Below, piece by piece: positions 59,873 to 64,000 of a DNA stretch of 64,000 bases. The stretch comes from Calycina herbarum. Taxonomy: Eukaryota > Ascomycota > Leotiomycetes > Helotiales > Pezizellaceae. The notes under the pieces are model-generated. The model saw only the letters and a program-made list of their open reading frames with translations. It ran no database searches and was not told the DNA's origin. The translations under genes were made by a program, and so were the position numbers. Location of the stretch: assembly GCA_001414485.1 (NCBI GenBank), contig LLEY01000016.1, positions 496,001 to 560,000 of the forward strand, given 5' to 3'. Positions within the stretch are counted from its first letter, which is position 1; each line of letters opens with the position of its first letter.

Positions 59873-61330
59873 CTATACAGGTGCTGTGAGTTTTTGGAGT
59901 AGGGGATACCCCAATGAAACCTCCACTTTTAGCTCACACAAACATTCCTTCGGATAGATATCTAAACCAAATAAGTTCAAGTAAGATAAAGACTGATGCA
60001 AAATCCCTATCCCTATCAATTCCCACTCACTCTTCCACCAACCGGGCCTTAAACCATGCAAACCAGGAATGTATGTTGATTTACGCCTCGGTGCTAGTAC
60101 GCCATCACAGTTGTCAAACATACAAATATAATCACCATGCTTCGTGTTACCAGGCAGAGAGAACAAGCCGTTAAGCCCAAGAACAATTCCAAATACTGGC
60201 GTTCCAGAACCGGTCAAAAAGCTCATGTTATCTCCCTGGAAATGTCTTTCTATGCTGTACTTATTCCTATCAAAACTTTCCAAGACATTAGCGTCCACTT
60301 CTAGCTGGTCCTTTGCGGTCCTTATATTGAAATTGTTATCGAAGAGTTGTTCGACGGTAGCGTTATGGTGTTGCCAGGCTTCTTTCTGTATTGGTATCAT
60401 ATGACAATTTTCAGTGTACAAGTCTGGTCTGAGCATTGTTCCTGTTATACTGGTACAGTCTTTGGCATTCCCTGGAGAAGACTTTGAGACCGTTAGTGGA
60501 CCAAGAGGAAATAACCTCTGAAGCGACATCAGGCTGAGTGGGTTCTCTTTATGCCCGTAGAGTTTCATGATGTCCAAGTAAACCTCCCAGTCACTTTTCT
60601 CATAATCAATTGCTATCTTGAACCTGTCCGATGCAATCGCTAGAACACCGTAGACAACATCTCGAGGAACGCTTGTTGATCCTTGTAATATTGTAAGCCA
60701 TCGAGCCACAGTCAAGCCTCTCGTTTTTTCCCTTCCCATTGAGATGAAATTGCGGTATAAGTAGGCTGTTCTCGAGCTCGAAAGTGCTTCGATAAAATCT
60801 TGCGGAATCAAGTCCAACCGCGGATCGACGAAGCAGTGGATTGCATTCCATGGGACAACTTGAGAGCCACAGTAAATTTGACTATATTTTCCCAAGATGA
60901 TCTCCTGAACTATCCAAACTCGATTCCCTAGACAATGGGAAAGTCAGCCTATCAAGAAATGTCTCAGAATTGTGCATAGGATGATGCAGGGGCTCAGCAG
61001 TGATTCAAGAGAAAGGAAGCGGGGTGTTCCCATACCTACAATATGTCCTCTCTACCAAAAGATCTACTATGGCCTGGGCTTGTTCCCTCTGCTCTACTTG
61101 CTCTTGCTCAAGCGAGATGGATTTCTTTGTCGGCTCCCATACAGATAATTTGAAATTAGCCATCCCATAACGCCTAATCATAGCCATTGCAACATCGCTG
61201 TTCTTGCTCCTCGGACCGAGCCACATCAAAACCCTTGAAGCCTGCGAGTAAATACTTCGCATAATTCCAACCTGATGATTTCTTTCCGTGATATCATGTT
61301 GATTGATGCAGACTCGATAGACCCTAGCAA
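59873..61330 (-). pseudogene. HET-domain gene, N-terminally truncated
   Basis: The main exons are about 61330-61040 and 60927-59873. The first begins inside the heterokaryon-incompatibility domain, at VCINQHDITERNHQVGIMRS, YSQASRVLMWLGP. The second continues NRVWIVQEIILGKYSQIYCG and the long variable C-terminal part. With the GTAGGT donor at 61039 the junction reads RTYWNRVWIVQEI, exactly the domain's pattern. The upstream part of the HET domain (YTWG block and start codon) is not recognisable between 61341 and the MITE at 61501, apart from weak RKGLHLL/ALRKFVRVLGDA-like sequence. It is probably non-functional or has lost its original promoter and start. HET proteins trigger cell death between incompatible strains. 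Confidence 0.6.
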
Positions 61331-61500
61331 GCGAAGTCGACAAGTCACACCCCTGGCAAATCCTCGGCTACTGTCATGAACACTGACTTACCCTTAGGCA
61401 TCGCCAAGAACTCTCACAAATTTCCTCAGAGCGCAGTAGATCAGGAGATGCAGACCTTTCCTGACTGCAGTATAATGTCATTGTGAAACGGGGGATCCTT

Positions 61501-61779
61501 ACGAGCCTACACCCCATAAGTCTGTGGATTACAGGCATTTAAGCGAGGCTTTCTAGGCCTCGCGAAAACAAAGTTAGTCACTTTACGTGAAAGTAATTAA
61601 ATAACGACACATTCCTTTTTCTTCAAACTTAATGGATTTAGTAGGAAAGAAGCTAAATAATACTATTACTATTTAATTTAAATATTTATCGCATTGCGCA
61701 AAAAGTTCGATTATTCCTTTAGTGCTTATTTGTTAGCGAAATGCCCTGTAATCCACAGACTTATGGGGTGTAGGCTCGT
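61501..61779. mobile_element. Short MITE 3 beside the HET gene
   Basis: Ends ACGAGCCTACACCCCATAAG (61501) and its inverse ending at 61779 match over about 42 bases (through CTGTGGATTACAGG). The right side abuts TA (61780-61781). The left flank is TT/TA-like rather than an exact copy, so the precise target duplication is uncertain. The interior, about 190 bp, is AT-rich. It is non-autonomous. Confidence 0.75.
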
Positions 61780-61781
61780 TA

Positions 61782-62041
61782 GCTTCCACTCACTTGAGCT
61801 TAATTCCCATGATAAATGAAATTCGCAAGCAGTTTTCAATGGTAAGGCTGCTCAGACAATGTTGACTTCATACATATCAAACGTGTCCACATTTTGAACA
61901 CCACAAGTTAGGATGAGTTAATCGATATCCGAACAACGTGAAATAGCTGTATTTAACTTCCATGAAATACTCATCTCGTAACAACCTCGTAGGAAATTCA
62001 TAAACAACCCATGTTGCCACTCTTGACCCCTGGAGGTCAGC
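61782..62041. other. Intergenic, no gene seen
   Basis: Between MITE 3 and the 3' end of the amidase gene. No coding evidence. Confidence 0.5.
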
Positions 62042-64000
62042 TCAGCGAACTCCAGCAGTCTTCAGAGCCGTTGATACTATTTTGGCAATCGCCCATACCT
62101 TTTCCTCTTCGTATTTTCTAGCCACAAGCTGTACGCCGACTGGAGCTCCATCGTAGATATCAGCATCATCTATGCGTAGCAATTAGTAGCTCGTTCACAC
62201 AGTAACGCCACAAAGCAAGGCGTTATAGGATATACCTACAAGCTTCCCAATTCTTTTGATCGATCTCGTTGAGCGGCTTATAGTCTGCTTTGAAGGTATC
62301 GATTCTCTTGTCAGCTTTTGTCACTGGAATTACAGCTGCGCTGTAGTCCATCAAGTTGATAGCTTCGGTGTATGCTACGTCGCGTCAACTTCAATACGTA
62401 ACCAACGAAAACCTTCAGACGGGGAAACGAACCAGTATGGTAGTATTTGCCTGGTATAACTACAGCATGAGGAGCAACAGGCATGATGACGGCGTCTACG
62501 ATCTGGCCTTCAAGTTCAAACTGCAATTAGTAAAAGCTCGGTGGAAGATTAATGGGTATTACACACCATCTTCATCGTCTGCAGTTCTGTTCCAGTAATC
62601 AGAGTAGGCTGCGCTGTAATCTCTACCTTCTAGAGTCAAGTCCTAATATTTGAGTAGATTCATAGGTTCCTGCAGTTGGAAAGACTTCTCTAGCTCGGGG
62701 ATCAAAGGTTCGCCTGAAAGGTCTAATTGCTTATGAATATCATGTGCACCATCGGCCTTTAAGAATGCAAGCTTTATGATTGGTCAGCAAGCTTCGTGGT
62801 ATTTGATATCTTGAGGGGGCAGTGGCAACTTACATGAACTCTCTTAGCCGTGCTCTGCGATGGTGGGTTCCAATCGACGACCTTTGAGTGCGTTGAATCA
62901 GATGTGGACGTAAAATGATTGAGCGAACATAATTTACCTTGTGGCCAGCCTTTTTTAGAGTGTCAACGACTGTGTGAAGACCTCTGATGATAGGAGGTTG
63001 AGGGGCAACAACACCGTCGGTCCAATATATTCCCAGCTTGAATGGGAGAGTGTGATTGCTTGAACCGTCGATAGATGCTCTGCTGAGAGTTGACTGAACC
63101 AAGGCTTCTCGCCAGGGAATGGTGACAACTTCTGGATCGCGGAGCCACGGTTGGGTGGATAATACAGAACTCATCACCAGCCTCAATGCGTCGATGGAGT
63201 TTGACAGAAACCCGACAGATGAAGCATAAGTGTTTTGTCCGGGGTTCTGTGAGATGTTAGCAACATTGAAGAAAAGCCAGGCCATAAAGTAAAAAAACCG
63301 TATTTGCAGCATCTCGGTAGGAAAATCGGTTGTGGGTTGGCTTTATGGAGTATATTCCGCAGAAAGCCGCCGGAATTCGTACTGATCCACATAAAAGCTG
63401 TTTAGCCGAGGTTCAAGCAGAAAGTCTTTCAATCAACTAACCAATATCCGTACCGACACCCAAAGTACTGCCCCTAAGAGCATTCAGGGCCCCCTCCCCT
63501 GTACGGTTATAATCAGCGAATTTGAACCGCATAATAAGAAGAACATCATCGCACCTCCAGAGGAGGTGCGATGATAGAGCAATTGGTTCACCGGATTAAG
63601 TGTTCGACCAATGAGATTGTTAACGGTTTCTCCTAGCTGTACAGGCGAGTTGATGTCAGAAAGTATGTCGGAGGAGTTAACTCATTTTATATTAGCTCAA
63701 AATGTAACGCGGTGAACATACTAGAAGGGTTTGCGGAAGGCTGGTCTAGGACACCCGCGTTAAAATCATGTCGGCACTATTTTCATTGAGTAACTCACCT
63801 TGCAATACATGACAGCTCCTAGCGAGAGAAGGTCTGTGACAATTTGACTTTCGACCTTGTGGACCTTGCTTGGATCTGTATCCCCCTCGTACGTATCAAT
63901 CCATCCAATATATCCCATAGTTGTGTCCACGCCTTTGACATAAAACTGGTCCTTGAGGCTAATGGGAAGTCCATGAAGAGGACCGCAGGTTGAGTTGTGT
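62042..64000 (-). pseudogene. Amidase-signature gene, 3' part, several lesions, runs off the right edge
   Basis: Read on the minus strand from the right edge: HGLPISLKDQFYVKG, GYIGWIDTYEGDTD, then a 24-base exon (TSLPQTLL), GETVNNLIGRTLNPVN, a TSSGGEGALNALRGST junction (the amidase Ser/Gly block), SVRIPAAFCGIYSIKPTHNR, NTYASSVGFLSNSIDAL, KKAGHKVVDWNPPSQS, QIVDAVIMPVAPHAV, ending VGVQLVARKYEEEKVWAIAK and a stop at 62042. Exons I can place: 62169-62042, 62374-62240, 62507-62433, 62771-62567, 62881-62834, 63246-62938. Lesions: TAG where CAG is expected in NLLKY-DLTLEGRDYS (about 62645), and the junction before SVRIPAAF lacks a clean AG (about 63400). Fungal amidases hydrolyse small carboxamides; this copy is probably inactive. 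The 5' end lies beyond the window. Confidence 0.7.

Overview
The window looks like nuclear chromosomal DNA of a filamentous ascomycete (Pezizomycotina). Genes carry several short introns (about 50-120 bp, GT...CTAAC-like branch...AG). The gene content is typical of the group: HET, 2EXR, fungal STAND/NACHT, GH92, CE1, Kre9-like membrane proteins and a group-X-like hybrid histidine kinase. Transposons show heavy C-to-T/G-to-A decay resembling repeat-induced point mutation (RIP). A helotialean (Leotiomycetes) origin is my impression only; no marker in the window fixes it.

Layout, left to right. 0.4-7.2 kb: amidohydrolase, 2-oxoglutarate/Fe(II) dioxygenase, cupin (minus) and an MDR oxidoreductase. 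7.4-10.5 kb: gene-poor, with a decayed STAND/NACHT pseudogene. 10.5-22.6 kb: SulP sulfate permease, GH92 alpha-mannosidase (minus), a 2EXR gene with an in-frame stop, a Kre9-like membrane protein (minus), GT25 glycosyltransferase and a CE1 esterase. 22.6-34.2 kb: repeat-rich and AT-rich. It holds a TA-flanked MITE, a second Ser/Thr-rich membrane protein (minus), a BTB gene, and a complete but dead pogo/Fot1-like transposon carrying a nested solo LTR. 34.2-45.4 kb: kinase-like gene (minus), an uncharacterised mitochondrial-like protein gene, a triose-phosphate/nucleotide-sugar-type transporter (minus) and UDP-galactopyranose mutase. 45.8-46.2 kb: second MITE. 47.2-55.4 kb: one 2542-residue kinase-like/AAA/GAF/histidine-kinase/receiver protein. 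56-64 kb: Zys3-like small secreted protein, ribosomal protein eL27, a second 2EXR protein, a HET gene lacking its 5' end beside a third MITE, and the 3' part of a damaged amidase gene that runs off the right edge.

There is no obvious biosynthetic cluster; the genes look like independent housekeeping and accessory loci. Several fit cell-wall, glycan and surface biology (UDP-galactopyranose mutase, GH92, GT25, CE1, two Kre9-like proteins, a TPT transporter). Several others are innate-recognition or incompatibility families (STAND/NACHT, HET), which are decayed or truncated here.

Three patterns deserve a second look. First, two successive introns of the BTB gene are near-copies of each other, like introner or segmental duplication. 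Second, single lesions (one stop codon or one missing base) interrupt about five otherwise well-preserved genes; these are either young pseudogenes or consensus errors. Third, there is a layered history of TA-target elements, RIP-like decay and a later LTR insertion. All exon coordinates are manual models from reading frames, splice motifs and remembered family alignments; no search was run.
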